Source: Hyphomicrobiales bacterium (GTDB taxonomy: Bacteria > Pseudomonadota > Alphaproteobacteria > Rhizobiales > Rhizobiaceae). From it: DNA of 64,000 nt. Within the stretch, counting starts at the first letter, position 1; every line of letters starts with the position of its first letter. The DNA is taken from assembly GCA_900472605.1 (NCBI GenBank), contig UCJD01000020.1, forward strand, positions 285,352 to 349,351, given 5' to 3'. Under the pieces are notes generated by a model, which saw nothing but the letters and a program-made list of their open reading frames with translations, had not been told where the DNA came from and did not search any database. The translations under genes were made by a program, and so were the position numbers. Of the stretch, positions 35,808-47,307 are shown piece after piece.

Positions 35808-36608
35808 ATGACCGTCGTCGATGTCAGGGAAGGTACGTCGCCCGTCATTCTCGGCCTACCACATACCGGCACCGATGTGCCGGCGGACATCTGGGAGCGT
35901 CTGAACGAGAACGGCCGCCTGCGTGCGGATACGGACTGGCATATCCACGCGCTCTACGACGGGCTTCTTGATGATGCGACGATGGTGCGGGCGACCTTCC
36001 ACCGTTACGTGATCGATGCCAATCGTGATCCGGAAGGGACGAGCCTTTATCCCGGCCAGAACACGACGGGCCTGGTTCCCGACACGGATTTCGACGGCAA
36101 GGCGATCTGGAAGGATGGCGCCGCACCGGCGGGCGCCGACATCGCCCGTCGCCTCGCTGACTTCCATGCGCCCTATCATGCGGCGCTGCAGGCGCAGATC
36201 GATCGCGTCAAGGCAATCCACGGCGTCGCGATCCTCTACGATTGCCATTCGATCCGCTCACATATTCCCTTTCTTTTCGAAGGCAGATTGCCGGATTTTA
36301 ACATCGGAACGGACGGAGGCACGACCTGTGACGCGGCCATCGAACAGGCGGCTGTCGAGGTCACCGGCGCGGCCCGAGGATATACCAGCATTCTCAACGG
36401 CCGCTTCAAGGGCGGCTGGACGACCCGCCATTATGGCCGACCCCTGACCGGTGTTCACGCCATCCAGATGGAACTCGCGCAGTCCACCCATCTTGCTCAG
36501 GAGGTCCCGCCTTTTGCCTATGACCGTGAAAAGGCGGGCCGGTTGCGGGTCCCCCTTAAGGATATCCTGACGCGTCTCGAGCGCATCGCTCTCAATCTCA
36601 AGAATTAA
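35808..36608 (+). CDS. hutG: N-formylglutamate deformylase
   Basis: A 266-residue HutG. The N-terminal [18 protein letters not shown] and central [18 protein letters not shown] are typical of N-formylglutamate amidohydrolases. It yields glutamate and formate and completes the HutF branch of histidine breakdown. Start two bases after the hutH stop, with a GAGGATG context. Confidence 0.93.
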   Translation: MTVVDVREGTSPVILGLPHTGTDVPADIWERLNENGRLRADTDWHIHALYDGLLDDATMVRATFHRYVIDANRDPEGTSLYPGQNTTGLVPDTDFDGKAIWKDGAAPAGADIARRLADFHAPYHAALQAQIDRVKAIHGVAILYDCHSIRSHIPFLFEGRLPDFNIGTDGGTTCDAAIEQAAVEVTGAARGYTSILNGRFKGGWTTRHYGRPLTGVHAIQMELAQSTHLAQEVPPFAYDREKAGRLRVPLKDILTRLERIALNLKN

Positions 36609-36625
36609 AGCCAGGAGCTGACCGC

Positions 36626-38311
<1,686 letters not shown>

Positions 38312-38316
38312 GCGCC

Positions 38317-38880
38317 ATGAAGGTGCTGCGGGCAAAAGACTATCGGCGCATGCCGTGGAAAAACGGCAAGGGCGAAACGGTGGAAATCACCGTCTTTCCC
38401 GCTGACGCATCCGTTTCCGATTTCGGCTGGCGGGTTTCGATGGCGCCGGTCGTTTCAGACGGTGCGTTTTCGAGCTTCGAGGAGATCGACCGTACGCTCT
38501 CGATCCTGGCCGGCGAAGGCATGAGGCTTTCGGTCGAAGGGATGGAAAGCGTGGTGCTGGGCACAGGTTCAGCGCCCTTTTCCTTTCCCGGCGATGCGGC
38601 AACCGATGCGGTTCTGACGCAAGGGCCGATCACCGATCTCAACGTGATGACCCGCCGCGGAATTTGGAAACACTTGGTGTCCTTAAGGCCATCCGGCGGA
38701 CCTATTGGGCCAGCGAAAGCTGATGCGACCCTTGCGCTGGCACTCAGGTCGTGCCGGGTAGTGGATTCTGGCATTATGCTCGGTCCACTCGATGCTCTAC
38801 TGTTTGAGAAGGGAGATCCCGACGTTGCTCTTCAACCCAGTGACAGCAGCTTATACATCATCGACATTTTTGCCGTTTGA
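38317..38880 (+). CDS. hutD: HutD family cupin protein
   Basis: A 187-residue HutD. It begins KVLRAKDYRRMPWKNGKGETVEI and continues FGWRVSMAPVVSDGAFSSFEEIDRTLSILAGEGMRL, the conserved HutD signature with bicupin fold. Its function is not settled; in Pseudomonas it is proposed to limit hut activity. It begins six bases after hutU and closes the operon. Confidence 0.92.
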   Translation: MKVLRAKDYRRMPWKNGKGETVEITVFPADASVSDFGWRVSMAPVVSDGAFSSFEEIDRTLSILAGEGMRLSVEGMESVVLGTGSAPFSFPGDAATDAVLTQGPITDLNVMTRRGIWKHLVSLRPSGGPIGPAKADATLALALRSCRVVDSGIMLGPLDALLFEKGDPDVALQPSDSSLYIIDIFAV

Positions 38881-39068
38881 TAATCGAGTTTAGGCAGAGT
38901 GGGCAGCATTTTCGCGCAGCCGATCAGGCGCTGGAGCGTTATGGCAAGGGCCGGCATCCCGCCGGCCTCAGCATGGGCGATTGCTTTTCCTATCCGGTGG
39001 CAGCGGTCGCCAACCTCCCGCTCCTGTTCAGGGGTCAGGATTTCAGCCAGACCGATCTGAAGCTTCAT
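38832..39068 (-). CDS. Possible small hypothetical protein
   Basis: A 78-residue frame (MKLQIGLAEILTPEQEREVGDRCHRIG) convergent with hutD and overlapping its last 49 bases. Composition looks protein-like and helical, and a GAGATGACGG stretch lies before the ATG. I recognise no family, and the overlap lowers confidence. Confidence 0.3.
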   Translation of the reverse strand: MKLQIGLAEILTPEQEREVGDRCHRIGKAIAHAEAGGMPALAITLQRLIGCAKMLPTLPKLDYQTAKMSMMYKLLSLG

Positions 39069-39091
39069 CCGTCATCTCAGTAAGAAGAGAC

Positions 39092-39324
39092 TTGTGGAAG
39101 ACGGAAGACCGCGCGTGTCTTGCCCTCGAAAAACTGCTCAACGTCGCCCGGGGCGATACCGGCCGAAACATTCGCGTCGCCAACGTCATTCTCGCCGGGT
39201 GGGACGCGACCGACCATGACGGCTACAACCTGACGGAACTTTCCAAACAACCCGGGCCGACATCGGATGTGCTGCCGTTTCCGTGGCGATGCGTCTTCGT
39301 CCGACGTGGACTCTAAGGCCATAG
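39092..39324 (+). pseudogene. Decayed DUF7673-like small gene
   Basis: One frame reads ALEKLLNVARGDTGRNIRVANVILAGWDA and DGYNLTELS, resembling the N-terminal part of DUF7673 proteins (pattern RDTGQ..RVA.FLL.WWNA). After about 39240 the resemblance moves to a neighbouring frame (ADIGCAAVSVAMRLR) and then ends. No good start codon is present. I read this as a frameshifted, truncated relic. The rest of 38881-39405 shows nothing else supportable. Confidence 0.35.
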
Positions 39325-39405
39325 AGCCTTCCAATGCACAACACATCGAGTTTGCCACCACACAGATGAACATTCTCGATGTCCCGGCTTCGGTCGGTTT
39401 CGCTA

Positions 39406-40437
39406 TCAGAATGCGAGCTGCACCTTCATCGACCGGGTCCGGTCGCCGGCGGTCTCGAATGCGGCAACGGCGTCCTCGATCGGCAGCACGTCGGTCAGCA
39501 GGGGTTTGAGATGGACGAGACCGCGATTGATGAGATCCACCGCGAGCGCAAACTCTTCATGGAAACGGAACGTGCCCTTCATCTCGATCTCCTTGGAGAC
39601 AATCATGTTCTGTGGCACCGAGACATCCCCGCCAAGCCCGAGCTGAACGAGAACGCCGCGCGGCTTCAGCACATCCAGTCCGGACCGAAGAGCCGCCTGA
39701 TTTCCCGAGGCTTCGAACTGGACATCGAAATATCCCTTGTTGGCCGAGTAGGCGGACAATGCGTCGAGATCGCGGGCAACGTTGATGGCCCTGTCTGCCC
39801 CGACCTCCAATGCCTTGGCGAGCACCGCATCCATCACATCGGTGACGACGATCTCCCGCGCTCCGTGAGCGCGCGCGGCGATCACGGCAAGCGCCCCAAT
39901 CGGCCCGCAACCTGTGACAAGAACCCGCCGGCCGATCAATGGACCAGCGCGACTGACGGCGTGCAACACCACGGCGAGAGGTTCTGCCATCGCCGCTTCG
40001 TTAATCGAGATTCCATCGGCCACCTTGTGGCATTGCGAGGCATCGGCGGCAAGGCGTTGGCGGAAAGCACCCTGGATATGCGGCATCGGCATTGCGCTGC
40101 CGTAAAACCGCATGTTGAAGCAGTGGTTCTGCTGACCCTTCAGGCAGTAGTCGCAGGCGTTGCAGGGGCGGCTCGGCGAGACGGCGACCCGGTCGCCGAC
40201 GGCAAATCCTGATACGCCGGCGCCGAGCGCCTTGATGGTTCCCGCCACTTCGTGGCCGAGGATCATCGGCTCGCGCAGCCGCACCGTGCCGAAGCCGCCG
40301 TGATTGTAGTAATGCAGGTCGGAGCCGCAGATGCCGCCGGCCTCGACGGCCACGTCCACCTGCCCAGGTGCCAGGACGTCGGCCTCGCGCTCTTCGATGC
40401 GCAGGTCCTTGGCGGCATGGATGACAACGGCTTTCAT
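39406..40437 (-). CDS. idnD: L-idonate 5-dehydrogenase-like zinc alcohol dehydrogenase
   Basis: A 343-residue medium-chain dehydrogenase. Catalytic zinc motif GGICGSDLHYYNHGGFG and LGHEVAG; structural zinc cysteines in SRPCNACDYCLKGQQNHC; NAD(P)-binding VTGCGPIGALAV. Size and the HYYNHGG segment are typical of IdnD, which interconverts L-idonate and 5-ketogluconate. The IdnO-like gene two positions away supports this. Confidence 0.85.
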   Translation of the reverse strand: MKAVVIHAAKDLRIEEREADVLAPGQVDVAVEAGGICGSDLHYYNHGGFGTVRLREPMILGHEVAGTIKALGAGVSGFAVGDRVAVSPSRPCNACDYCLKGQQNHCFNMRFYGSAMPMPHIQGAFRQRLAADASQCHKVADGISINEAAMAEPLAVVLHAVSRAGPLIGRRVLVTGCGPIGALAVIAARAHGAREIVVTDVMDAVLAKALEVGADRAINVARDLDALSAYSANKGYFDVQFEASGNQAALRSGLDVLKPRGVLVQLGLGGDVSVPQNMIVSKEIEMKGTFRFHEEFALAVDLINRGLVHLKPLLTDVLPIEDAVAAFETAGDRTRSMKVQLAF

Positions 40438-40447
40438 GTAACGGACC

Positions 40448-41395
40448 TCAGATTACGGGTGTGGGGAGCTTGGCGCCGGCGAAGTGAGCGGCCAGATTGT
40501 CGCGCATCAGCTGGGCGACGTCCTTGCGGGTCTCGATCGTGGCGGAAGCCTGGTGCGGCTGTAGCAGCGCGTTCGCCAACGTTTTGAACCGCGGATCAAG
40601 CGCCGGTTCGTTCTCGAAGACATCCAGTGCGGCGGATCCGAGGCGGCCGGTCTCCAGCGCGTCGAGCAGCGCCTTCTCGTCGATATTGGAGGCGCGCGAG
40701 ATGTTGATCAGCATGCCCTGCGGCCCGAGAGCATCGATGACGTCCTTCGAGACGATGTGACGGGTCGCGGCCGACGCGGCAAGCGTCACGAACAGGAAAT
40801 CCGACTTGCGCGCCAGCTCGACGGGGTCGGCAACGAAATGCATGTCCCCGACGTCAGGCTTTTCGCTCCGGCTGCTGTAGGCGATATCCATGTCGAAGGC
40901 ACGCAACCGCTTGGCCACTTCAAGGCCGATGCGTCCCAGGCCGAGAATGCCCGCCTTCTTTCCCCAGACGCGGTTCTGCAGAGGATAGAAACCCTTCTGC
41001 TCCCAGCTGCCGTCCCTCACCCAGCGATCGGCGCCGTGCACGCCGCGCGAAAGGCACAGCATCATCGCGATCCCGAGATCCGCGACGTCCTTGGTCAGCA
41101 CATCCGGCGTGTTGGTGAGGCGGATGCCCCTTGCCCGGCAGGCTTCCACATCGACCGCATCATAACCGACCCCGTAGACCGAGATGATCTCCAGCTTCGG
41201 CAGCTTGCCGATCAGATCTGCGGATGCGCCAAGTTCGCCGCGGGTGGCGATTGCCCGAATGCTCTCGCCGTGCCGGTCAAGAAAGGCGTCACGGTCGGCC
41301 GCCTCGTAAAGCTTGTGCGTGGTATAGAGCGCATCCAGCTCGGCGAGATCTCCATCGGGATAGGGGCCGACCAGCAGAATATCGGGTTTTATCAA
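40448..41395 (-). CDS. D-isomer-specific 2-hydroxyacid dehydrogenase
   Basis: A 315-residue NAD(P)-dependent dehydrogenase of the glyoxylate/hydroxypyruvate/2-ketogluconate reductase type. It has GLGRIGLEVAKRLRAFDM for the cofactor, catalytic Arg in ISRASNID, Glu in VFENEP and His in LLQPHQASAT. In this group a 2-ketoaldonate reductase role is likely, but the substrate is not proved. Confidence 0.87.
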   Translation of the reverse strand: MIKPDILLVGPYPDGDLAELDALYTTHKLYEAADRDAFLDRHGESIRAIATRGELGASADLIGKLPKLEIISVYGVGYDAVDVEACRARGIRLTNTPDVLTKDVADLGIAMMLCLSRGVHGADRWVRDGSWEQKGFYPLQNRVWGKKAGILGLGRIGLEVAKRLRAFDMDIAYSSRSEKPDVGDMHFVADPVELARKSDFLFVTLAASAATRHIVSKDVIDALGPQGMLINISRASNIDEKALLDALETGRLGSAALDVFENEPALDPRFKTLANALLQPHQASATIETRKDVAQLMRDNLAAHFAGAKLPTPVI

Positions 41396-41482
41396 AATTT
41401 CCTCTTAGCGTTTGGTTCGTTGCCCGTCGTTCGGGAAGAGGCACGGCATGCAATATGCCTGAGGGCGTTGCCTCGCTTTTTC

Positions 41483-42256
41483 TCAAAGACTGGTGGTGAT
41501 CCCACCGTCGACGTAGAGCGTGTGGCCATTCACGAAGGAGGAGGCCTTGGAAGACAGGAAAACGGCAGCGCCGACCAGTTCCTCGACGTCGCCCCAGCGT
41601 CCGGCCGGTGTGCGCTTTTCCAGCCAGGCGGAGAACTCCTCATTTTCGACGAGCGCCTGATTGAGCGGCGTCTTGAAATAGCCAGGCGCCAGCGCGTTGA
41701 TCTGCAGTCCGTATTTTGCCCAGTCGGTGCACATGCCGCGGGTCAAATTCTTCACCGCCCCTTTGGTTGCCGTATAGGGCGCGATGCCGGGACGGGCGAG
41801 TTCGCTCTGCACCGAGGCGATGTTGACAATCTTGCCATGGCCGCGGCCGATCATGTGGCGCGCCACGGCCTGGCCGACATAGAAGACGCTGGAGATGTTG
41901 GTCCGCAGCAACTGTTCCCAGCGGTCTACGGGAAAATCCTCAAGCGGTGTGCGAAACTGCATTCCGGCATTGTTGATCAGGATATCGATCGGCCCGATGC
42001 CCTCCTCGATCGCATCCACGCCACGCTTCACGGCATCGGCATCCGTCACATCGAAGTCTGACGTGGACACGGTTATGCCGGCCTCCCGCAGGCGTCGCGA
42101 TGCGTCATCGAGCTTTGCCTTGTCCCGCCCGTTGAGCACAATCTCAGCGCCATGCATCGCGAGTCCATGGGCAAGCGCAAAACCGATACCTTGCGAGGAA
42201 CCGGTCACCAGGGCGCGCTGCCCTGAAAGGTCGAACAATTCGGAATTCACGTCCAT
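41483..42256 (-). CDS. idnO: Gluconate 5-dehydrogenase-like SDR (IdnO)
   Basis: A 257-residue classical SDR: FDLSGQRALVTGSSQGIGFALAHGL at the N-terminus, NNAGMQFR, catalytic Tyr-x-x-x-Lys in YTATKGAVKN, and C-terminal VDGGITTSL. The NNAGMQFRTPLEDFP stretch is typical of IdnO/gluconate 5-dehydrogenase. With IdnD it would convert idonate through 5-ketogluconate to gluconate. Start at the ATG before DVNSELFDL. Confidence 0.83.
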   Translation of the reverse strand: MDVNSELFDLSGQRALVTGSSQGIGFALAHGLAMHGAEIVLNGRDKAKLDDASRRLREAGITVSTSDFDVTDADAVKRGVDAIEEGIGPIDILINNAGMQFRTPLEDFPVDRWEQLLRTNISSVFYVGQAVARHMIGRGHGKIVNIASVQSELARPGIAPYTATKGAVKNLTRGMCTDWAKYGLQINALAPGYFKTPLNQALVENEEFSAWLEKRTPAGRWGDVEELVGAAVFLSSKASSFVNGHTLYVDGGITTSL

Positions 42257-42290
42257 CTCCTGTCTGTCTCGTTGTGCCGCAAGCCTATGC

Positions 42291-43046
42291 CTAACCGCGG
42301 CCAACGAAAGGCATTCCTGTCGCCATCACGGTCATGGTCAGCACATTTGCCTCGGGCGGCAGTGCCGCCATGTGCACGACGGCATTGGCAACGATACTCA
42401 CGTCAATCGTCGGCTCCACAGCCGTGCTGCCATCGGCCTGCAGCACGCCCGTCGCCATGCCGCGGGTCATCTCCGTACTGGCATTGCCGATATCGATCTG
42501 GCCGCAGGCGATGTTGAAAGGCCGTCCGTCGAGCGCTGTCGATTTGGTCAATCCGCTGATTGCGTGCTTGGTGGCCGTGTAGGGTGCCGACCGCGGACGC
42601 GGCGTCACCGACGATATCGATCCGTTGTTGATGATCCGGCCGCCCTGCGGCGTTTGCGCCTTCATCTGACGGAAAGCGGCCTGCGTGCAGAGAAAGGCGC
42701 CAGTCAGATTGACGCCGACAACAGCACTCCAAGTCTCGAACGTTACCTCCTCCAGTGGCACCGAAGGAGCGGACATGCCCGCATTATTGACGAGAAGATC
42801 AAGCCTGCCCCATTTTTCGTTTACTGCCGAAAAGAGACGATCGACATCGCCGGGCACTGAAATATCCGCGGGAACAATGAGGACCCGGGCGGATCGATCT
42901 CGCCAGTCGGATGCTGCGCTCTCGAGCACATCGCGCCGACGCCCGGTTATCGCGACATGGTAACCATCGTCGAGAAGCGCCGACGCAATCGCCTTTCCAA
43001 TACCGGTTCCGGCACCCGTGACGATCGCAACCTTGACCGCAGTCAT
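42291..43046 (-). CDS. Short-chain dehydrogenase/reductase
   Basis: A 251-residue SDR with [28 protein letters not shown] and [14 protein letters not shown]. First gene of the minus-strand sugar-acid group. The ATG at 43046 has a GAGGGGG site at proper spacing, whereas the ATG two codons upstream sits too close to it. Substrate unknown; a sugar or polyol is likely from context. Confidence 0.85.
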   Translation of the reverse strand: MTAVKVAIVTGAGTGIGKAIASALLDDGYHVAITGRRRDVLESAASDWRDRSARVLIVPADISVPGDVDRLFSAVNEKWGRLDLLVNNAGMSAPSVPLEEVTFETWSAVVGVNLTGAFLCTQAAFRQMKAQTPQGGRIINNGSISSVTPRPRSAPYTATKHAISGLTKSTALDGRPFNIACGQIDIGNASTEMTRGMATGVLQADGSTAVEPTIDVSIVANAVVHMAALPPEANVLTMTVMATGMPFVGRG

Positions 43047-43052
43047 TCTCAT

Positions 43053-43420
43053 TCCCCCTCGATTAGCGGGTTCAACCAAGCCCAGCGGCTTGGCGGAATG
43101 TCGGATCGATCGTCCGTTCTGTCAACGGCAGCCCATTGCTACAGCGATGCCATTATTTTAAGCAAACATCGCTTTCGGGAATCAAGTTGTTCAATCGAAG
43201 TTGAGCCTTCATAATTGAAAACATTCACTATTTTTAATATCTCGATCAACTGAAAAGCAATAGGTATGGCACTTTTTACGATTATTAAGAAAATCAATTT
43301 CTATCAAAGGTAAATGAGTTCAAAATTTCCGATGTGCCAATTGGATTTTATGCGCGTGTACAAGATGAAAAGTTACCTCCATGATCCTGCCACCTGCACA
43401 GACCTGTTATGGAGTTTTGA
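43053..43420. other. AT-rich divergent intergenic region
   Basis: About 370 bases between the SDR start and the UbiD gene, with clearly lower GC content than its surroundings. It must carry the promoters of both divergent operons. TCAA-N6-TTGA at 43191-43204 is a small inverted repeat that could suit a LysR-type regulator, but this is weak. No protein-coding frame is supported. Confidence 0.5.
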
Positions 43421-44851
43421 TTGACCCGCGAGATCACCCCCCTGGCCGAACGAAACGCGTCTCGATCTGCTCCGGATTCCGCAGAGACCGACCAATCATG
43501 CCGTTCGCTGCTTGCAACGCTTGCGGGCCAGGGCAAGTTGCTGACCGTCGATCAGGAAATCGACCCGGTCTACGATCTCTCGGCGCTGCTGTCGCTCACG
43601 CATGAAACCTTCGCGGTTCGGGCGAACCGTATCAAGGGCTACGACTTACCGGTCTTCGGAAACATGCTGTCCGATCTCGACCGCATCGCCATGGCGATGA
43701 ATGTGCCGCGCGAAAACATCCAGTCGGCGCTGATCGACTCGATCCGCAAGCCGATAGCGCCTGTCGTGGTCGACAAGGCCCCGGTGCAGGAAAAGGTGTT
43801 CGACAACGACGTCCTGCTGCGGCTGCCCGTTCCGACGTTCTTCGACAAGGAGACCGGCCCCTACATCAGCGCGGGCCTGATGGTCGCCCGCGATCCGGAA
43901 ACCGGGCTTGGCAATGCATCTTACGCGCGCCTCAAGGTTCTTGGCCCCAGCGAAGCCCTGATTGGCATCGCGCCCAATCACCATCTGGCGATCATGGCCC
44001 GCAAGGCCGCCGAAAGCGGCAAGCCACTGCCCTTTGCCGTCGTGCTTGGAGCCCATCCGATCATACAGCTGGCCGCCTGCCTTTACCTCGGCCTCGGCGA
44101 TGATGAGATGCATTGCGCCGGCGCGCTGTTTGGGGAACCCGTTCGCATGGCACGCTGCCTGACCAGCGACATTCTCGTACCGGCGGAAGCCGAAATCGTC
44201 CTTGAGGGCCATATCCATTCCGACAAGCCGATCGTCGAAGGGCTGGTGTCCGAGTATCACGGCATGTACGAGGACTACGGCAGCGGTGTGCTGGCGACCT
44301 TCCACACGATGACATCCAGATCCGATGCGATGTTCCAGGTCATCCAGCCCGGCTATCATGCCGAACACATCTATCTCGGCGCCGTGCCGATCGCCGCGAG
44401 CCTGAAGGCGCAGCTTTCGCGCGTCATCCTCAATGTCGGCGAAGTCGCGGTGACGGCTTCCGGCTGCGGGCGCAACAACGTCGTGGTGCAGATCAACAAC
44501 CCGAGACCAGGTCAGGCCCGCCGTGCCATGGCGGTCTGCTGGGGCGCCGTCAGCATCATCAAGAACGTCACGATCGTCGATTCCGATGTCGACCCTTGGG
44601 ATATCGCCGCCGTCGAACTGGCGAAGTCCACGCGCATGCGCGCGGAACGGGATATATTGATCATCGACGGTATGCCCGCCGATCGTTCGGAGCCACAAGA
44701 AGACGGCTTCGTCGTTGCCAAGATCGGCTACGATGCGACCCGAAAGCTGGGCGATCGCAAGGAGGGCTATGACAAGGCCCAGCCGCCGGCTGCCTCCTAC
44801 GATCGCATGCGGGACCTGCTTGCGGAAATCGTACCGGGAGTTTCATTTTGA
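43421..44851 (+). CDS. UbiD family prenylated-FMN (de)carboxylase
   Basis: A 476-residue UbiD-type enzyme. It shows the N-x-S-x-x-R cofactor motif at 165-170 (NASYAR), Glu262 in EIVLEGHI and Glu278 in SEYHGMYEDYG, matching the Arg/Glu/Glu set used for reversible decarboxylation of aromatic or alpha,beta-unsaturated acids. The start is a TTG with GGAG six bases before it. UbiX follows directly, so cofactor supply is local. It is not the ubiquinone-pathway UbiD by context. The ring it acts on is unknown; downstream genes suggest an N-heterocycle or an acrylate. Confidence 0.88.
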   Translation: MTREITPLAERNASRSAPDSAETDQSCRSLLATLAGQGKLLTVDQEIDPVYDLSALLSLTHETFAVRANRIKGYDLPVFGNMLSDLDRIAMAMNVPRENIQSALIDSIRKPIAPVVVDKAPVQEKVFDNDVLLRLPVPTFFDKETGPYISAGLMVARDPETGLGNASYARLKVLGPSEALIGIAPNHHLAIMARKAAESGKPLPFAVVLGAHPIIQLAACLYLGLGDDEMHCAGALFGEPVRMARCLTSDILVPAEAEIVLEGHIHSDKPIVEGLVSEYHGMYEDYGSGVLATFHTMTSRSDAMFQVIQPGYHAEHIYLGAVPIAASLKAQLSRVILNVGEVAVTASGCGRNNVVVQINNPRPGQARRAMAVCWGAVSIIKNVTIVDSDVDPWDIAAVELAKSTRMRAERDILIIDGMPADRSEPQEDGFVVAKIGYDATRKLGDRKEGYDKAQPPAASYDRMRDLLAEIVPGVSF

Positions 44852-44906
44852 TCGATCGCCTTCCCCCCGCGGTCGCATCGGCCGCCCGGATGCCTGGAGC
44901 TCTCTC

Positions 44907-45482
44907 ATGCGCAGGCTGATCGTCGCCATAACCGGCGCGTCCGGCACCTGCTACGGCATTCGCGCGCTTGAGATGCTGCGCGAGGTGGGCGGCTTCGAGA
45001 CACACCTCGTCATCTCGCCTGCGGGTTTGCGCACGGCAGTGGAGGAAGATGTCGGCTACGATGCCGACGAGATCCGCGGGCTTGCCGACGTCTATCACAG
45101 TCACAAGGACATCGGCGCATCCATCGCCTCCGGCTCATTCAAGTGCGACGGGATGCTGGTGGCGCCCTGTTCCGTCAAGACGCTGAGCGGGATTGCCCAT
45201 TGCTACAGCAACGATCTTATCACGCGCGCGGCCGATGTCTGCCTGAAGGAGCGCCGCCGCGTCGTGCTCATGGTCAGGGAAACGCCGCTGCATGCCGGAC
45301 ATATCGCGCTGATGGATCAGGCGACGCGCAACGGCGCTGTCATCATGCCGCCGGTGCCGGGCTTCTATACGCAGCCCAAGACCATAGACGACCTGATCAA
45401 CCAGACCGTCGGACGCGCGCTCGATCTTTTCGATATCGACCATCCGAACGTTCGCCGCTGGAAAAAAGGAGATCTTTCCTAG
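44907..45482 (+). CDS. ubiX: UbiX family flavin prenyltransferase
   Basis: A 191-residue UbiX. N-terminal RRLIVAITGASGTCYGIRALEML, SFKCDGMLVAPCSVKTLSGIAHCYSNDLI, and MPPVPGFYTQPKTIDDLINQTVGRALD are all family signatures. It prenylates FMN to make the cofactor of the adjacent UbiD-type decarboxylase. The start at 44907 has GGAG seven bases upstream; the longer frame overlaps the ubiD end. Confidence 0.93.
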   Translation: MRRLIVAITGASGTCYGIRALEMLREVGGFETHLVISPAGLRTAVEEDVGYDADEIRGLADVYHSHKDIGASIASGSFKCDGMLVAPCSVKTLSGIAHCYSNDLITRAADVCLKERRRVVLMVRETPLHAGHIALMDQATRNGAVIMPPVPGFYTQPKTIDDLINQTVGRALDLFDIDHPNVRRWKKGDLS

Positions 45483-45586
45483 GGAGACCGACGGAAGTGC
45501 AGCCGGGCCGTGGCGAAAGCTTCGGTCCAGACTCAAAAAAGGGGAACGCCGACTGACAAACGCAGCGGCAAACTGGAGAAATTTTC

Positions 45587-47191
45587 ATGACTGACAGATT
45601 TTTCAGCGTAAAGTCATCTAGCCCGAAGACAGTTCGCGCCGCAGCGCTCGCCTTGGCGATGCTGTGCGGGTCGGCGTTGAGCTCGACCCATGCGGCGGCG
45701 GAAGAGCAGCCCGTGAAGGGCGGCGAGATCACCATCATCAACGGATCCGACATCAAGAGCTGGGATCCGGCAATCACCAATTCCACCTTCCCGGGCGGTC
45801 CGATGGACATGCTGGATGCGATCTACGGCTTCATCGTCTACGTGGACGTCAAGGGCGCGGTGCAGGGCGGCATGGCGGAAAGCCTCACGAGCCCCGACGC
45901 CAAGGTATGGACCCTGAAGCTGCGCCCCAACGTTAAGTTCACCGATGGCGCATCCTATGATGCGGAAGCCGTCAAATTCAACTGGGACCGCGCCGCCGAC
46001 CCCGCCACGCTTTCTCCGGCCCAGGTATTCGTTTCCAGCTGGAACAAGGGCATCAAGATCATCGATCCCCTGACGATCGAGATCACGCTCGCGACGCCGG
46101 ACCGCAATTTCGCCTCGACGCTGGCAAACCTGGCGCCCTTCATCGCCTCACCCGCCGCGCTGAAGGCCGCAGAAAAGAAGACGGATATCAAGCCGGTCGG
46201 CGCGGGCGCCTTCGTGCTCGATAACTGGAACCAGGGCGTCTCGATGACCCTGAAGCGCAATCCCGGCTACTGGGACCAGCCGCGCCCCTATCTCGATACG
46301 CTCAAGTTTGTCGTCATTCCGGAAACCAACAGCCGTATTTCGACGGTCGTCCAGGGCGGCGCCACGATGATGGCGGGCTACATGTATCAGTTCGGCTCGA
46401 ACGCGACGGCTGAAGGCGTTACCACGCACGAGGTTCCGCTGTCCGGGCTCTACCGCGCCTATTTCAACCAGGCCAAGGGCGTTTTCACCGACCATCGCGC
46501 CCGCGAGGCCTTTTATGAAGCGCTGCAGCGTCCGCGGCTGATGAAGGCCTATACGCAGATCGACGGCTACGTGATGCCGACGAACTACTTCACGGCTGAC
46601 TCGCCGTACTACGATGCCACCTATAAGCTGCCGGAATACAATCCGGAGCACGCCCAGGAGCTGTTCGATGCCCTGGCGAAGGACGGCAAGCCGTTCGAGA
46701 TCAAGATCGTCACCTATTCGAACTCCGACCTCAAGCGGATGGGCTCCTATCTCCAGCAAAGCCTGAGCGCCTACGAAAACGTGAAGGTCGATCTCCAGCT
46801 GGTCGACCAGGCAATGCTGCCGCCCACCTGCAAGGTGCAGGGCAACTTCGATCTCTGCATCGATGGCGGCGTGCTGGTGGCGAACGGCGCCGAGCCGATC
46901 ATCAGCAACCTCCTGAGCTCAAAGGGCAACGACAACTGGGGCAAGTACAATAGCCCCGACATGGACAAGGCGCTTGCCGCCGCCAATGCGACCATGGACC
47001 CCGAGGCCGTCAAGAAGGCCTATGCCGATGTCCAGAAGCTGGTTGTTCAGGACCTGCCCCTCTACATCTTCGGCTCCGAAGCCCGCAATCTGCTCATCCG
47101 CAACAATACCGGCGGCATCGTGCCGTCCAACGGCGGCATCCTGCAGAAGCAGTTCCTGTTCGTCTGCAAGGACGCTTGCACGACGAAGTAA
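45587..47191 (+). CDS. ABC transporter substrate-binding protein, dipeptide/oligopeptide family
   Basis: A 534-residue family 5 extracellular solute-binding protein. A long signal peptide (ends near THAAAEE, about residue 38) is followed by GGEITIINGSDIKSWDPAI and LKLRPNVKFTDGASYDAEAVKFNWDRAAD, typical of DppA/OppA-like receptors. Such receptors bind peptides, opines and many other polar compounds. The gene lies between ubiX and the other transporter genes, so its ligand is probably the pathway substrate. Confidence 0.9.
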   Translation: MTDRFFSVKSSSPKTVRAAALALAMLCGSALSSTHAAAEEQPVKGGEITIINGSDIKSWDPAITNSTFPGGPMDMLDAIYGFIVYVDVKGAVQGGMAESLTSPDAKVWTLKLRPNVKFTDGASYDAEAVKFNWDRAADPATLSPAQVFVSSWNKGIKIIDPLTIEITLATPDRNFASTLANLAPFIASPAALKAAEKKTDIKPVGAGAFVLDNWNQGVSMTLKRNPGYWDQPRPYLDTLKFVVIPETNSRISTVVQGGATMMAGYMYQFGSNATAEGVTTHEVPLSGLYRAYFNQAKGVFTDHRAREAFYEALQRPRLMKAYTQIDGYVMPTNYFTADSPYYDATYKLPEYNPEHAQELFDALAKDGKPFEIKIVTYSNSDLKRMGSYLQQSLSAYENVKVDLQLVDQAMLPPTCKVQGNFDLCIDGGVLVANGAEPIISNLLSSKGNDNWGKYNSPDMDKALAAANATMDPEAVKKAYADVQKLVVQDLPLYIFGSEARNLLIRNNTGGIVPSNGGILQKQFLFVCKDACTTK

Positions 47192-47197
47192 CCGCCG

Positions 47198-47227
47198 GTC
47201 TGGTCCCACTTCAGCGTGGGACCAGAC
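47198..47227. terminator. Strong hairpin after the binding-protein gene
   Basis: A perfect 12-bp stem GTCTGGTCCCAC (47198-47209) with its complement at 47216-47227 and a 6-base loop; no T-run. Hairpins here commonly stabilise the abundant binding-protein mRNA or reduce read-through to permease genes. Confidence 0.55.
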
Positions 47228-47307
47228 CCCTCGCCGGCCGTGAGATGCGGCCTGCAACACCCGGCGGTCTCGATCGCCCCCTACAACCTCGTCGATGGTG
47301 ACATTCA

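Noticed and set aside
43421..45482. Ubiquinone biosynthesis ubiD/ubiX
   Set aside because: The pair lies in an importer and catabolic operon with no other ubiquinone genes; a catabolic decarboxylase is more likely.
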